A stretch of DNA of 64,000 bases from Hyphomicrobiaceae bacterium. GTDB taxonomy: Bacteria > Pseudomonadota > Alphaproteobacteria > Rhizobiales > Hyphomicrobiaceae. The position numbers and the translations under genes were made by a program. Numbering within the stretch: the stretch's first letter is position 1; each line of letters begins with the position of its first letter. The notes under the pieces are model-generated. The model did not search any database. It was not told the origin of the DNA and saw only the letters and a list, made by a program, of their open reading frames with translations. Shown here in pieces: positions 1 through 7,850 of this stretch. The DNA lies in NCBI GenBank assembly GCA_020442165.1, contig JAGRKV010000017.1, forward strand, positions 1 through 64,000, given 5' to 3'.

Positions 1-52
1 GGAGTGCTCGCATCGACGCAGCCCATTCACCACTGGACTGCCGGACTGGAAT

Positions 53-126
53 GGCCACGTGGCGGAGTGGTGACGCAGCGGACTGCAAATCCGTATACCC
101 CGGTTCGATTCCGGGCGTGGCCTCCA
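53..126 (+). tRNA. tRNA-Cys (GCA)
   Basis: A full cloverleaf can be drawn. The acceptor arm GGCCACG (53-59) pairs with CGTGGCC (116-122), the anticodon loop holds CTGCAAA with anticodon GCA, and the T arm reads CCGGTTCGATTCCGG. The discriminator base is U (123), the identity base expected for cysteine tRNAs, and the terminal CCA is encoded at 124-126. Confidence 0.96.
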
Positions 127-363
127 AACTTCTCCGTAAAACCTGTTTGAAACAGGCGTGCCGCCCGGGCCCCGCGCTGTGCATTGGCACTTCGCTTGCG
201 CCTGCACCGGAAAATCACGGAAAACGCATTGGCTCGTGCATCGCTGGACGGGCGCATTCACCACGCGGCACGGCGCCCCCCTGCATTTTTTCTACGAAGG
301 GTCTTGGCCGGGGGTGGAGCCATCTGCTATAGCGACCGCGCTTCATCTAAGCAGATGGCCTGT

Positions 364-438
364 TCCGCGGTAGCTCAGCGGTAGAGCAACCGGCTGTTAA
401 CCGGTTGGTCGTAGGTTCGAATCCTACCCGCGGAGCCA
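364..438 (+). tRNA. tRNA-Asn (GTT)
   Basis: The acceptor arm TCCGCGG (364-370) pairs with CCGCGGA (428-434). The anticodon loop CTGTTAA gives anticodon GTT (asparagine), and the T-arm region reads GTAGGTTCGAATCCTAC. The discriminator is G and CCA is encoded (436-438). It lies about 240 bases downstream of tRNA-Cys in the same direction. Confidence 0.96.
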
Positions 439-1156
439 TCTTCTCGCGTCATCAATCCCCTCCCACATCGCTGGCCGTCCATAAGCAATCCACCTTTGGA
501 CATGCCGCGCTGGACATTTGCCGTGCGCTACCCGGGCCAGACGGCATGACAGCAAATAGTATCGAGCCGCAACCCATCGCGCTCATTGTGCATCGCAGCA
601 ATTTGCACCAATGCGGCTCACTGACGCGGAAATTTGTGCCTCATCAGCCTACTCCATCATTGATTTAACTCAGGTTTTCAATTGCCTCGTAGCTGCATTG
701 CAGCAAATGCATCTATGCAAATCATTCGTGTACACTCTCGTTTTATGAGTTCAACGGAATTAACCTAAGTCTTGGGACGGTGTTGGCGTTTTGCGCTAAT
801 ATGTAGCAAGCCCATTGTTAAGTATGGGCTGATACTTCAGCTTTGCGTCGTATGTGTAAGATTGCGTTTGATGTTTCTGTCGACCCGCGTGCGCCACACG
901 TTTTGCGCCCGCCAACGGAAACCGGGCAGCAATTGGCACGGACGAGCGCAAAATTCGCTGCCGATGTCGACGTGCATGTTGTGTCGCACCATCTTGCCAC
1001 GAGGTGGACACATCCCGAGTTAAGAGCTGCCTGCGCCCGCCCAGCCGTCTTGGTCCCATGGACATCCGGCGGTGTGGCCTAACGCTTTATCAAAGCTTCC
1101 GGGCTCATAGCCTGGGGGCTTCTAAGGAAAACAGCAGAGAATAAAGTACCGTCCAA
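439..1156. other. Intergenic region without a convincing gene
   Basis: No frame shows a believable start, ribosome binding site and protein-like composition. The only structure noticed is a 7-bp hairpin, AGCCCAT (809-815) with ATGGGCT (824-830), of unknown role. Confidence 0.6.
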
Positions 1157-2035
1157 ATGACTGACAAAGTGCGCTTTCCAAATCCGCCTCTGGTTCTGAA
1201 GGCACATCGCGGCGGCCAGGGTCGCGGTCACCGCGCAGGTGTTCTGTTGATGCACGGCCTGGGCGGCAGCCCCGCTGAGCTGCAACCCCTGACTGTCGAA
1301 TTGCGCGCAGCTGGATACGCAGTCAGCGCGCCGTTGATCCACGGTCCGGGCGGCGGCACGGATCTCGACAGCGAAACGCGCTGGACCGATTGGGTCGATA
1401 CAGCGAAGGAACATTTCGACGAGCTGGCCAAGACCTGCGACACGGTTCATGTGTGCGGCTTCTGCGGCGGCGCGTTGCTGGCTCCCCTTGTCGCGATTGC
1501 GCGGCGGGAGAAGGCTGGCGACCTTATTCTCATTTCGCCGACGTTCAACCCAGACGGCTGGGCCGTGCCGCGCACGTTCCAGCTATTCAAGCTCGTCAAG
1601 CACCGCTGGTTCGCCCGGCTGTTCACATTCAACGACCGCGAGCCCTACGGCATCAAGGACGAACGTGTCCGCACGATCGTGCGGCAGACGCTTGAGCGAT
1701 CGCATGGGCCTGAAGAGCGCTTCTTCGAGGTCAGTGGCATAAAGATGATGGAGTTCAACCGGCTGGCACGCGCTGCCGCCAAATCGCTGGTCGAGGTCGA
1801 GGCACGCCGTACTCTCGTCCTGCATGCCCGCGAGGACGACGTCAGCTCGCTTGCCAATGCCGAGCGCGTGGCCCGGAAGGTTCCGGGGCGCGTCGAAGTG
1901 CGCGTGATACCCGACTCCTTCCACGAGATCATTCTCGACAAGAACCGCGGCATGGCGATCCAGTCGGTGCTGTCGTTCCTGCGTTCCGGCGTGGAATTCG
2001 TGGACCAGGTTGCCGTGCCTCGCCAGGCCGGCTGA
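1157..2035 (+). CDS. Alpha/beta hydrolase (Est30/EstD-like carboxylesterase) with Cys nucleophile
   Basis: A 292-residue alpha/beta hydrolase resembling the COG1647 carboxylesterases. The oxyanion-hole motif LLMHGLGG is at residues 30-37. The nucleophile elbow at 101-105 is GFCGG, so a cysteine (C103) stands where most relatives have serine (G-x-S-x-G). The acid is in HAREDD (D227 or D228), and the histidine is H256 in DSFHEIILD. No signal peptide is seen, so it should be cytosolic. Esterase or lactonase activity on small acyl substrates is the family expectation; the substrate is unknown. It stands alone on the plus strand and ends at a strong hairpin terminator. A dienelactone-hydrolase-like chemistry is possible because that family also uses G-x-C-x-G. 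Confidence 0.8.
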   Translation: MTDKVRFPNPPLVLKAHRGGQGRGHRAGVLLMHGLGGSPAELQPLTVELRAAGYAVSAPLIHGPGGGTDLDSETRWTDWVDTAKEHFDELAKTCDTVHVCGFCGGALLAPLVAIARREKAGDLILISPTFNPDGWAVPRTFQLFKLVKHRWFARLFTFNDREPYGIKDERVRTIVRQTLERSHGPEERFFEVSGIKMMEFNRLARAAAKSLVEVEARRTLVLHAREDDVSSLANAERVARKVPGRVEVRVIPDSFHEIILDKNRGMAIQSVLSFLRSGVEFVDQVAVPRQAG

Positions 2036-2153
2036 TCCGGCGGCAGGATCGCCGCCGCGCACACTTTCTAGTGGGACCGAACGTAACCGGGCTCGCTCGC
2101 CGCAGCACAGCGGTGGCAGAGTTTAATTGCCACTACAGAAGTGGCGACAGATC

Positions 2154-2191
2154 AAAGGCCGGCGTCGCGGATCCTGCAACGCCGGCCTTTT
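2154..2191. terminator. Hairpin terminator after the hydrolase gene
   Basis: AAAGGCCGGCGT (2154-2165) pairs perfectly with ACGCCGGCCTTT (2179-2190), and a further T follows. It lies between two convergent genes and can serve both, although the T-run favours the plus strand. Confidence 0.8.
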
Positions 2192-2202
2192 CGTCACTCG
2201 CA

Positions 2203-2234
2203 GTCAAGTCACACCAGCGTCAAGTCACACCAGC
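2203..2234. repeat. Tandem 16-bp duplication
   Basis: GTCAAGTCACACCAGC occurs twice without a spacer, at 2203-2218 and 2219-2234, in the gap between the convergent hydrolase and DUF302 genes. Confidence 0.9.
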
Positions 2235-2272
2235 GGCTTCTTGCTGCAGGCGCCGCTGGCCGGTTTGCGGCC

Positions 2273-2863
2273 TCAGAAGTCGCCCTTGCTGCCGCGATCG
2301 AGGATGCCAAGCATGATCTTCTTGACGCCCATCGCCTCGTCCTTGAGTTCCTTGGGCAGTGGTTTGCCACCATGGATCATCATGTCCATGTTGAGCGTAT
2401 AGAGCCACAGCTTGCCCGTCTTATCTTCGAGCAGCGAGATGCGGCACGGCAGATAGGCCGAATAGGCATCCGAGTAATCGATCATCTTGGCGGCGGTCAG
2501 CGGATTGCAGAAGAGATAGATCTTCAGCTTGCGCCACGGCTTGCCCATCATCGCGGAAACCTGATCGCCAAGAGGCAGATCGCCCACCCCCTTGATGTTC
2601 AGCTCATTGGCAACGGATTTGATCGACTGGTCGACCTCCTCAAACGTCAGCCCGTCCTTGACTTTCGCTTTCCAGACGGTTGCCTCGGCCGGATTGCCCG
2701 TGGCCATTAACTTATCGACCATCTCCTTGTAGGTATCTGCAGCCTTCGGGTCGAAGCTCGAAAACTTGGTGAATGCGCTGCCATGGCTGGCGAACATGTA
2801 GCCGCCACCGATAACCGCGATGAGGCCGACGAGTGCTAGTAGGTTGCGAAGAAAAGCAAACAT
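2273..2863 (-). CDS. DUF302-domain protein, membrane anchored
   Basis: A 196-residue protein with an N-terminal hydrophobic segment at about residues 5-26 (FLRNLLALVGLIAVIGGGYMF), probably an uncleaved anchor. The rest is a DUF302-type domain: PCRISLLEDKTGKLWLYTLN is the characteristic strand region, followed by a helix rich in lysine and methionine. DUF302 proteins have no settled biochemical role. A second, secreted DUF302 protein is encoded at 53338-53844. The gene faces away from the small membrane protein gene at 3264, so the 400-base gap between them should hold both promoters. Confidence 0.78.
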   Translation of the reverse strand: MFAFLRNLLALVGLIAVIGGGYMFASHGSAFTKFSSFDPKAADTYKEMVDKLMATGNPAEATVWKAKVKDGLTFEEVDQSIKSVANELNIKGVGDLPLGDQVSAMMGKPWRKLKIYLFCNPLTAAKMIDYSDAYSAYLPCRISLLEDKTGKLWLYTLNMDMMIHGGKPLPKELKDEAMGVKKIMLGILDRGSKGDF

Positions 2864-3263
2864 TGGCGTTTCCCTGTGAAGCCCTTTTTGAATTCTTGCT
2901 GGCGCGGACTTGCGGCCGCGCCGCGTTTTTCAGGTTGCAATGATGCGAATATCAATGAGTGTACGCAACCAAAACCTATCGCTGCAGCAAGATCCCGGTT
3001 CGCTCAGCATTCCTATCCCACCCATATTGCGGTGCAGCAGCGGGCCACGCCGGTCTCGATTTCGAGCGGCATATTCACGCAATCGCATTTTTTGATTGAG
3101 CGGCGCGGCGCGTTTGGACACGTTGAGACTTGGATGAAAATGCGGCGCTCGTCGTCTTTCGAACCGAGCACTTCGTAGACAGAAACACCCAGCCTGGACC
3201 GACCAACAGGTCATGGCTGATGCGACACGGCACAAATTAGAAAACACTTCCGGGAGGACGGAC
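2864..3263. other. Divergent intergenic region
   Basis: About 400 bases between two divergent genes. It should carry the promoters of both, but I could not pick out a clear -35/-10 pair, operator or RNA structure. No small gene is supported. Confidence 0.5.
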
Positions 3264-3617
3264 ATGAAAGATTTCATGATTACGATGATGGCAGGGATGA
3301 TGCCTTACATGAAGCCGCTCATGTGGCTTGGCGTCGTCGCTGCCGCGCTTGGGCTGGCTTTGCTGATCCTTCACGTCATCTTCCGGGCCAACACCGGGGG
3401 GTGGGTTCTACTGGCCGGACGCATTACGCTTGGCTTCGCCATTTTCTTCTTCGGCTGTCAAATCGCCGGCTATTTCCTCGGTGCGGCACCGGGTATCAAC
3501 TTCGGTGACTTCAGCAAGATGGAATTCAACATCGTGCCGTTCTGGCATATCGGCGCGGGTTTCCTCGCGGCGGCCCTCGTGCTGGGATTCTTTGGCGGGC
3601 GCACGCGCGAGGCTTGA
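3264..3617 (+). CDS. Small membrane protein of unknown function
   Basis: A 117-residue protein with three hydrophobic segments at about residues 20-40, 46-68 and 92-110, so it should be an integral inner-membrane protein. I do not recognise the family. The ATG at 3264 is chosen because GGGAGGA lies a few bases upstream; an in-frame ATG 51 bases earlier lacks such a site. The sequence is methionine-rich at the N-terminus (MMAGMMPYM). It is followed by a GC-rich hairpin and repeat copy R1. Confidence 0.68.
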   Translation: MKDFMITMMAGMMPYMKPLMWLGVVAAALGLALLILHVIFRANTGGWVLLAGRITLGFAIFFFGCQIAGYFLGAAPGINFGDFSKMEFNIVPFWHIGAGFLAAALVLGFFGGRTREA

Positions 3618-3762
3618 GAAATTGACGGCCCGGACGCGCGGCGTCGCCGGGATGATAACCTGGATCGTTTCAGACTCGCGCCGAGACGATCTGGTTCTTT
3701 TCTCTCACGCAGCTAACTCTCGCCGGTGCTCGGGCTCTTCGGCGAGGGTGGCGCAAAGTGCC

Positions 3763-3784
3763 GGGCCGCAGTAGCGGCCCGAAG
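3763..3784 (+). terminator. Terminator-like hairpin
   Basis: GGGCCGC (3763-3769), loop AGTA, then GCGGCCC (3774-3780), followed after six bases by TTTT. It is likely to end transcription of the small membrane protein gene. Confidence 0.55.
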
Positions 3785-3810
3785 CGTTTTGCCTATGTCG
3801 CAATTGCGCC

Positions 3811-3914
3811 AGAGCGCGTTCATTTTGATGGAAACGAGCGCGCGTTACATCATTTTAATTTTTGGGCATGTTCTTCACGCTGAACCGCTATGCACTTCAG
3901 CTAAACATGCACTA
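3811..3914 (+). repeat. Composite palindromic repeat, copy R1
   Basis: This is one of four copies of a composite intergenic repeat. The left part is a degenerate form of the TAGAGCGCGTT hairpin. The right part holds GCATGTTCTTCACGCTGAA and CACTTCAGCTAAACATGC, whose ends pair. The terminal CACTA supplies the TAG stop codon of the L,D-transpeptidase gene that runs in from the other strand (3912-3914). Confidence 0.85.
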
Positions 3915-5324
3915 GGGCGTGATGCCGCCCGAGGGGGGCGGTGGTGGAGCATCGGGATCGGAATCATCGCGCCCGCCTTGCTGCGCCATCGCGGCTGGGC
4001 CATCGCGATTGTAGAGATCGGGCCGGAACTGTACCGTGCCGTCGTTCTCCGCCCATGCCGTGATGTATGCGAAAATCACCGGTACTGGACGCGTCAGCTG
4101 GATGTCCAACGGCTGGCCGGCATCTATGACAGAACGCACGCGCGACTTGTCTTCCCAGCCGGGCTCATACTCGGAGATCCATTGCGCGAGATCGAAAACG
4201 CCCTGCACGCGGACGCAGCCCGCACTGAAGGCGCGACCACGCTGGCCGAACAAGTTCTTCATCGGCGTATCGTGCATGTAGACGCCGTGCTCATTCGACA
4301 TATCGAGGCGCAAAAGGCCAAGCGCATTGCGGTCTCCCGGATCCTGCTTGAAGCGGATGCGGGCTGCATCGACGTTATGCCAATCGATCTGGCTTTGCGG
4401 GATCTCGGGTCCGTCGTAGCTGCCGTCGTAGATGCGGATGCCTTCCTCGTTGAGGTACTGCGGCTCCTTCTGCAGACGCGGGATCAGATCGAGCGTTGCG
4501 ACGCTGGTGGGGACACGCCAGTAGGGGAAGAAGTTGATCGCCTTGATCGATCCCTTCAGCGCCGGCGTTTCGCGATTTTCACGGCCGACGATCACGCGGT
4601 GGCGCTGCTTGACCTCATAGCGCTCGACGGCCTCCAGTTCGAAGGAGGGGACGTTGACCAGAACATAACGGTCCTCCACACGCGGCTGCATGAGTTCGGT
4701 GATGCGGCGGCGATTGAGGCGCAGCTGTTCGAGGCGTTCGCGCGCCGAGACGTTCATTGCCGCGATGGTCTGGCGGTCGGCCCGCCCGGTTTCGCGCAGT
4801 CCGTTGCGGCGTTGGTAGCGGCGCAGCGCCCGCTCGACCTCGTCGCTCAGCGACAGAGATTCGAAATAATAATCCTGGGATGACGCTAGATCGCCTGTCG
4901 CGCGGAGTCGCGCCTTGATAGCGGGGATGCGCTCGTCATCATCTCCGGGGCGAATGGTGCGTCCGCTCTGGATCGGCCTCCAGCCGCGCTGAGCGATGCG
5001 TTCATAAAGGTCGATGGCCTTATCGATGGATGCCAGCATAACGTCGGACATCCAGGGCGTCGCATTGGAGCGCAGGTCTTCGAAGCTTTCGTCCTGCTTG
5101 CGCGTTTCCCCTGCGGGTGCTGTTGGCTGCTGGCGCCGCTGCTTACTGGAATAGTTCGGCGCGCCGAAGCCCGGTAATTGCTCCCACCACTCGGCAGCGA
5201 CCGCCGATGCCGGTCTAGCCACTGCGGAAAACGCCAGCAGGCCCAGGGTTGCCGCCACGACGGTGCCCCGACGAACCACGTCACCTTGCCTACGACGCCC
5301 TGCCGCTCCGTGCATCCGCATCAT
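3912..5324 (-). CDS. L,D-transpeptidase, YcbB type
   Basis: A secreted peptidoglycan cross-linking enzyme of the YkuD/YcbB class, about 470 residues. It begins with a signal-peptide-like segment (GTVVAATLGLLAFSAVARP). A peptidoglycan-binding-like helix follows (LRRYQRRNGLRETGRADR), then the YkuD domain. The catalytic region reads YMHDTP with, about 20 residues later, SAGCVRV, where the cysteine is the nucleophile. The reaction is expected to be 3-3 cross-link formation or lipoprotein attachment in the periplasm. The start was put at 5324 because the residues before it do not look like protein; ATG codons at 5321 and 5315 are alternatives. Its stop codon lies inside repeat R1. A second paralogue, ldtP, is at 16768-18105. 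Confidence 0.88.
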   Translation of the reverse strand: MMRMHGAAGRRRQGDVVRRGTVVAATLGLLAFSAVARPASAVAAEWWEQLPGFGAPNYSSKQRRQQPTAPAGETRKQDESFEDLRSNATPWMSDVMLASIDKAIDLYERIAQRGWRPIQSGRTIRPGDDDERIPAIKARLRATGDLASSQDYYFESLSLSDEVERALRRYQRRNGLRETGRADRQTIAAMNVSARERLEQLRLNRRRITELMQPRVEDRYVLVNVPSFELEAVERYEVKQRHRVIVGRENRETPALKGSIKAINFFPYWRVPTSVATLDLIPRLQKEPQYLNEEGIRIYDGSYDGPEIPQSQIDWHNVDAARIRFKQDPGDRNALGLLRLDMSNEHGVYMHDTPMKNLFGQRGRAFSAGCVRVQGVFDLAQWISEYEPGWEDKSRVRSVIDAGQPLDIQLTRPVPVIFAYITAWAENDGTVQFRPDLYNRDGPAAMAQQGGRDDSDPDAPPPPPSGGITP

Positions 5325-5782
5325 TCCTGAAAATCCTGTCGTCACGCCGTTCTGTTCAGTTGAACGCACTGCATGTCCAAAGTGCTGTAGCCGCCGGATT
5401 TCGTGTGGCCGGCTATCCGCGTATCGTGCGAAGCGCCCTCCTCGCAGACACATTCATCGTCAACGCGCACAGACGCACGACTTCGCGAACTATTGATGCC
5501 ACCAATACTTCGCTGAAGCGATCCCCCTGTGGCAATACACTCTTGGCCCAACGGATATGGCCAAACAAAGACATGATGCCAGTGGCAGTGAAGCACTTCG
5601 CGACCAATTGATCGAGCATGTTGCTGCAAAGCAGCAAGAGTGTGCCCAATAACCGACACTCGGCCAGAAGTTCGAGCGTTTCCGAGCTTATGATCCAGGC
5701 ATTTTGAACTCGAAGAATGCGCCAAATGCAGGCTAAGGCAATTGCACCCGAGACCGAAATCGCTCTGGCGGCCGGCAGCCCG
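5325..5782. other. Intergenic region, nothing recognised
   Basis: The stretch lies between the 3' end of thiL and the 5' end of the transpeptidase gene, both on the minus strand. It should contain the transpeptidase promoter. No convincing gene, terminator or RNA was found. Confidence 0.5.
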
Positions 5783-6787
5783 TTAAGGCTCGGCGAAGTG
5801 GTCCCAGCCGGTTTCGGGGATTTTCACAGCAGCACCGTCGGCACCGTGCCACGTCACGCCAGCACCTGAAGCGATGCGGCCAATGACGGTCACGGGAACA
5901 TCTGCTTTCGCAGCTTCGCGATGCATAGCTTCAATCCGGTCGGGGGCAACCGTCATCAGGATCTGATAATCCTCACCACCCGCAACCAGTTGCGCGCGGG
6001 TTGCTAATCCGGCGTCGAGCATAGCGTGCGCTGGCTGCGAAAGCGGCACAAGGTCGAGACCGATTGCGGCGGACACCCCGGAAACGCCTACGAGCCTTTC
6101 CAGGTCCTTGGCCAGGCCGTCCGAAATGTCCATGGCCGCTGACGCGAACTCGATCACGAGGTTCACACCTGCGATGTGCGGCTTTGGCCGGTCAAAACTA
6201 GCAATCAGTTGATCCATCATCGCGCCAGCTATGCGTTGGTGCCGCGACAATGCGCAGTCGGTGCGCAGCCGGAGACCCATTGCGGCGTCACCAATCGTTC
6301 CGGTTACGACGACGGCATCACCGGCTTTTGCCCCGCGGCGGCGAACGATGCGCCCCGCGGGGATCGTGCCGATTGCAGTGATGGTGATGGTGAATGGTCC
6401 AGGTGTCCGATCGGTGTCGCCGCCAATCAGATGGCAGCCAAATGCTGATTGTGCTTCGGCAAGTTCAGCTGCCAGTCGTGCCATGAACCCGCGCGTCGGT
6501 TGTGCGGGTAGCGCGAGATTCATGAGATAGGCGCGGGGAGTTGCCCCCTTGGCTACGAGGTCGGAAACATTGACCGCAAGCGCCTTGAAGCCCGGAATGT
6601 CGCCGCTGAGAAAATGAACGCCCTCGATCAGGCTGTCAGTGGTGAGGACCAGTTCGTGTCCTGGCTGCGGGACAAGTGCCGCGCAGTCGTCGAGGAGGCC
6701 AAAGGCGCCGGCATCGCCTGCCGTCAGTGGCGCCAGGAATTCGCCGATGATGTCGGCCTCACCGAGGATGATGTCGTCCGCGCTCAT
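5783..6787 (-). CDS. thiL: Thiamine-monophosphate kinase
   Basis: ThiL phosphorylates thiamine monophosphate with ATP to give the cofactor thiamine diphosphate. About 334 residues, the usual length. Family features include FGLLDDCAAL (the Asp-rich metal site), VLTTDSLIEGVHF, AVNVSDLVAKGATP, GGDTDRTPG and MDISDGLAKDL. The start at 6787 (MSADDIILGE) is preferred over an ATG 30 bases upstream, because GGGGAGA sits at the right distance before it. It is the last gene of the nusB/rib cluster and starts 42 bases after the nusB stop. Confidence 0.95.
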   Translation of the reverse strand: MSADDIILGEADIIGEFLAPLTAGDAGAFGLLDDCAALVPQPGHELVLTTDSLIEGVHFLSGDIPGFKALAVNVSDLVAKGATPRAYLMNLALPAQPTRGFMARLAAELAEAQSAFGCHLIGGDTDRTPGPFTITITAIGTIPAGRIVRRRGAKAGDAVVVTGTIGDAAMGLRLRTDCALSRHQRIAGAMMDQLIASFDRPKPHIAGVNLVIEFASAAMDISDGLAKDLERLVGVSGVSAAIGLDLVPLSQPAHAMLDAGLATRAQLVAGGEDYQILMTVAPDRIEAMHREAAKADVPVTVIGRIASGAGVTWHGADGAAVKIPETGWDHFAEP

Positions 6788-6829
6788 GCCGGTCTCCCCG
6801 ACAGTGGTGGTTCGCAACCGCGCTGGCTG

Positions 6830-7333
6830 TCACCCTTCGGCGGGATCAGGCTCGCGCGCCTCGAACTCCTTGGGCCGCAGGCGACGGGCCATGCGATCGA
6901 GCACGCCGTTCACGACCTTGGGCTCCTCGCCGTCGAAGAAGGCGTGCGCGACTTCGATATACTCATTGATGACGACCCGCGCGGGAACGTCGCGCCGCTC
7001 CAGGAGCTCGAACACGCCGGCGCGAAGAATGGCACGCAGGATGGAATCGACGCGCACCAGACGCCAGCCAGTCGCCAACTGCTCTTCGACGGTTGGATCG
7101 ATGTCGCGCTGCCGGCGCACGACCCCGCGCAGGACATCGGCGAAGAATTGGGCGTCGGCCTCGGCCAGAACCTCGTCGGTCTCGTCACCCTTGAAACGCA
7201 GTGTCTCGAACTCGCGGATGACGTCGTTGAGGTCGGTTCCCGCCATATCCATCTGATAAAGCGCCTGCACGGCGCCAACGCGCGCCCTTGAGCGTGCGCC
7301 ACGCGAAGCCTGAGCCTTCGTCCGGGCAGTCAT
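6830..7333 (-). CDS. nusB: Transcription antitermination factor NusB
   Basis: NusB binds BoxA RNA with NusE (S10) in the antitermination complex used for rRNA operons. The 167-residue product has the all-helical NusB pattern: RSRARVGAVQALYQMDMAG near the N-terminus, FFADVLRGVVRRQRDID in the middle, and ARVVINEYIEVAHAFFDGEE then VVNGVLDRMARRLRP at the C-terminus. The ATG at 7333 overlaps the ribH stop as ATGA, which points to translational coupling and decides the start. The ribH-nusB-thiL order is common in alphaproteobacteria. Confidence 0.95.
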   Translation of the reverse strand: MTARTKAQASRGARSRARVGAVQALYQMDMAGTDLNDVIREFETLRFKGDETDEVLAEADAQFFADVLRGVVRRQRDIDPTVEEQLATGWRLVRVDSILRAILRAGVFELLERRDVPARVVINEYIEVAHAFFDGEEPKVVNGVLDRMARRLRPKEFEAREPDPAEG

Positions 7334-7842
7334 TGGTCCGCGCCCTGAAACCGGCGGCCCGCATCGATCAGCGCGAAACATGCGCGTGCCGCGTCGCCGC
7401 CCTTGCCCTCTCTTCCGCCACGCGCACGCGCCTCGGCCTGCGCCTCAGTGTCGACCGTCAAGATGCCGTTGCCCACCGGGATTGCCTGGCCGATCGCCAC
7501 CTCCATCAGCCAATGGTTGGCGTTGTTGACAACGATATCGTAGTGCGCCGTCTCGCCCCGGATTACGCAGCCCAGCGCCACGACGCCGTCGTAGTCGGCC
7601 ATACCCTCATCAAAGCGGCCAGCCGCGACAGCGGCGACAAGCGCCTGCGGGATTTCAAGCGCGCCTGGAACGACGACACGGTCGTAGCTTGCACCTTGCG
7701 CTTCGATCTCCGCGACTGCGCCTTCAACCAGCCAATCGGCAATCGCCTCGTAGAAGCGCGCCTCGATTATCAGGATGCGACTATCGGGAAAGCGATTATC
7801 GCCACCGGCCGCACCGCCAGATCTCGCCTTTACCTGCACCAT
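7330..7842 (-). CDS. ribH: 6,7-dimethyl-8-ribityllumazine synthase
   Basis: Lumazine synthase condenses 5-amino-6-ribitylaminouracil with 3,4-dihydroxy-2-butanone 4-phosphate, the penultimate step of riboflavin synthesis. The 170-residue product carries VVVPGALEIP, GCVIRGETAHYDIV with the catalytic histidine, and GNGILTVDTEAQAEAR. The N-terminus has a short extra leader (VKARSGGAAGGDN). It starts 8 bases after the ribBX stop and overlaps nusB by four bases. Confidence 0.96.
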   Translation of the reverse strand: MVQVKARSGGAAGGDNRFPDSRILIIEARFYEAIADWLVEGAVAEIEAQGASYDRVVVPGALEIPQALVAAVAAGRFDEGMADYDGVVALGCVIRGETAHYDIVVNNANHWLMEVAIGQAIPVGNGILTVDTEAQAEARARGGREGKGGDAARACFALIDAGRRFQGADQ

Positions 7843-7850
7843 GGCCGCTT

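Noticed and set aside
772..1065. Short open frames on both strands upstream of the hydrolase gene
   Set aside because: They overlap each other, lack ribosome binding sites and have no protein-like pattern.
3726..4883. Long plus-strand open frame opposite the transpeptidase gene
   Set aside because: It is the antisense of a clear YcbB-type gene in GC-rich DNA and shows no family features.
7843..7850. FMN riboswitch in the riboflavin cluster
   Set aside because: Gene gaps in the cluster are only a few bases, and no FMN-element sequence blocks are visible upstream of ribD or nrdR.
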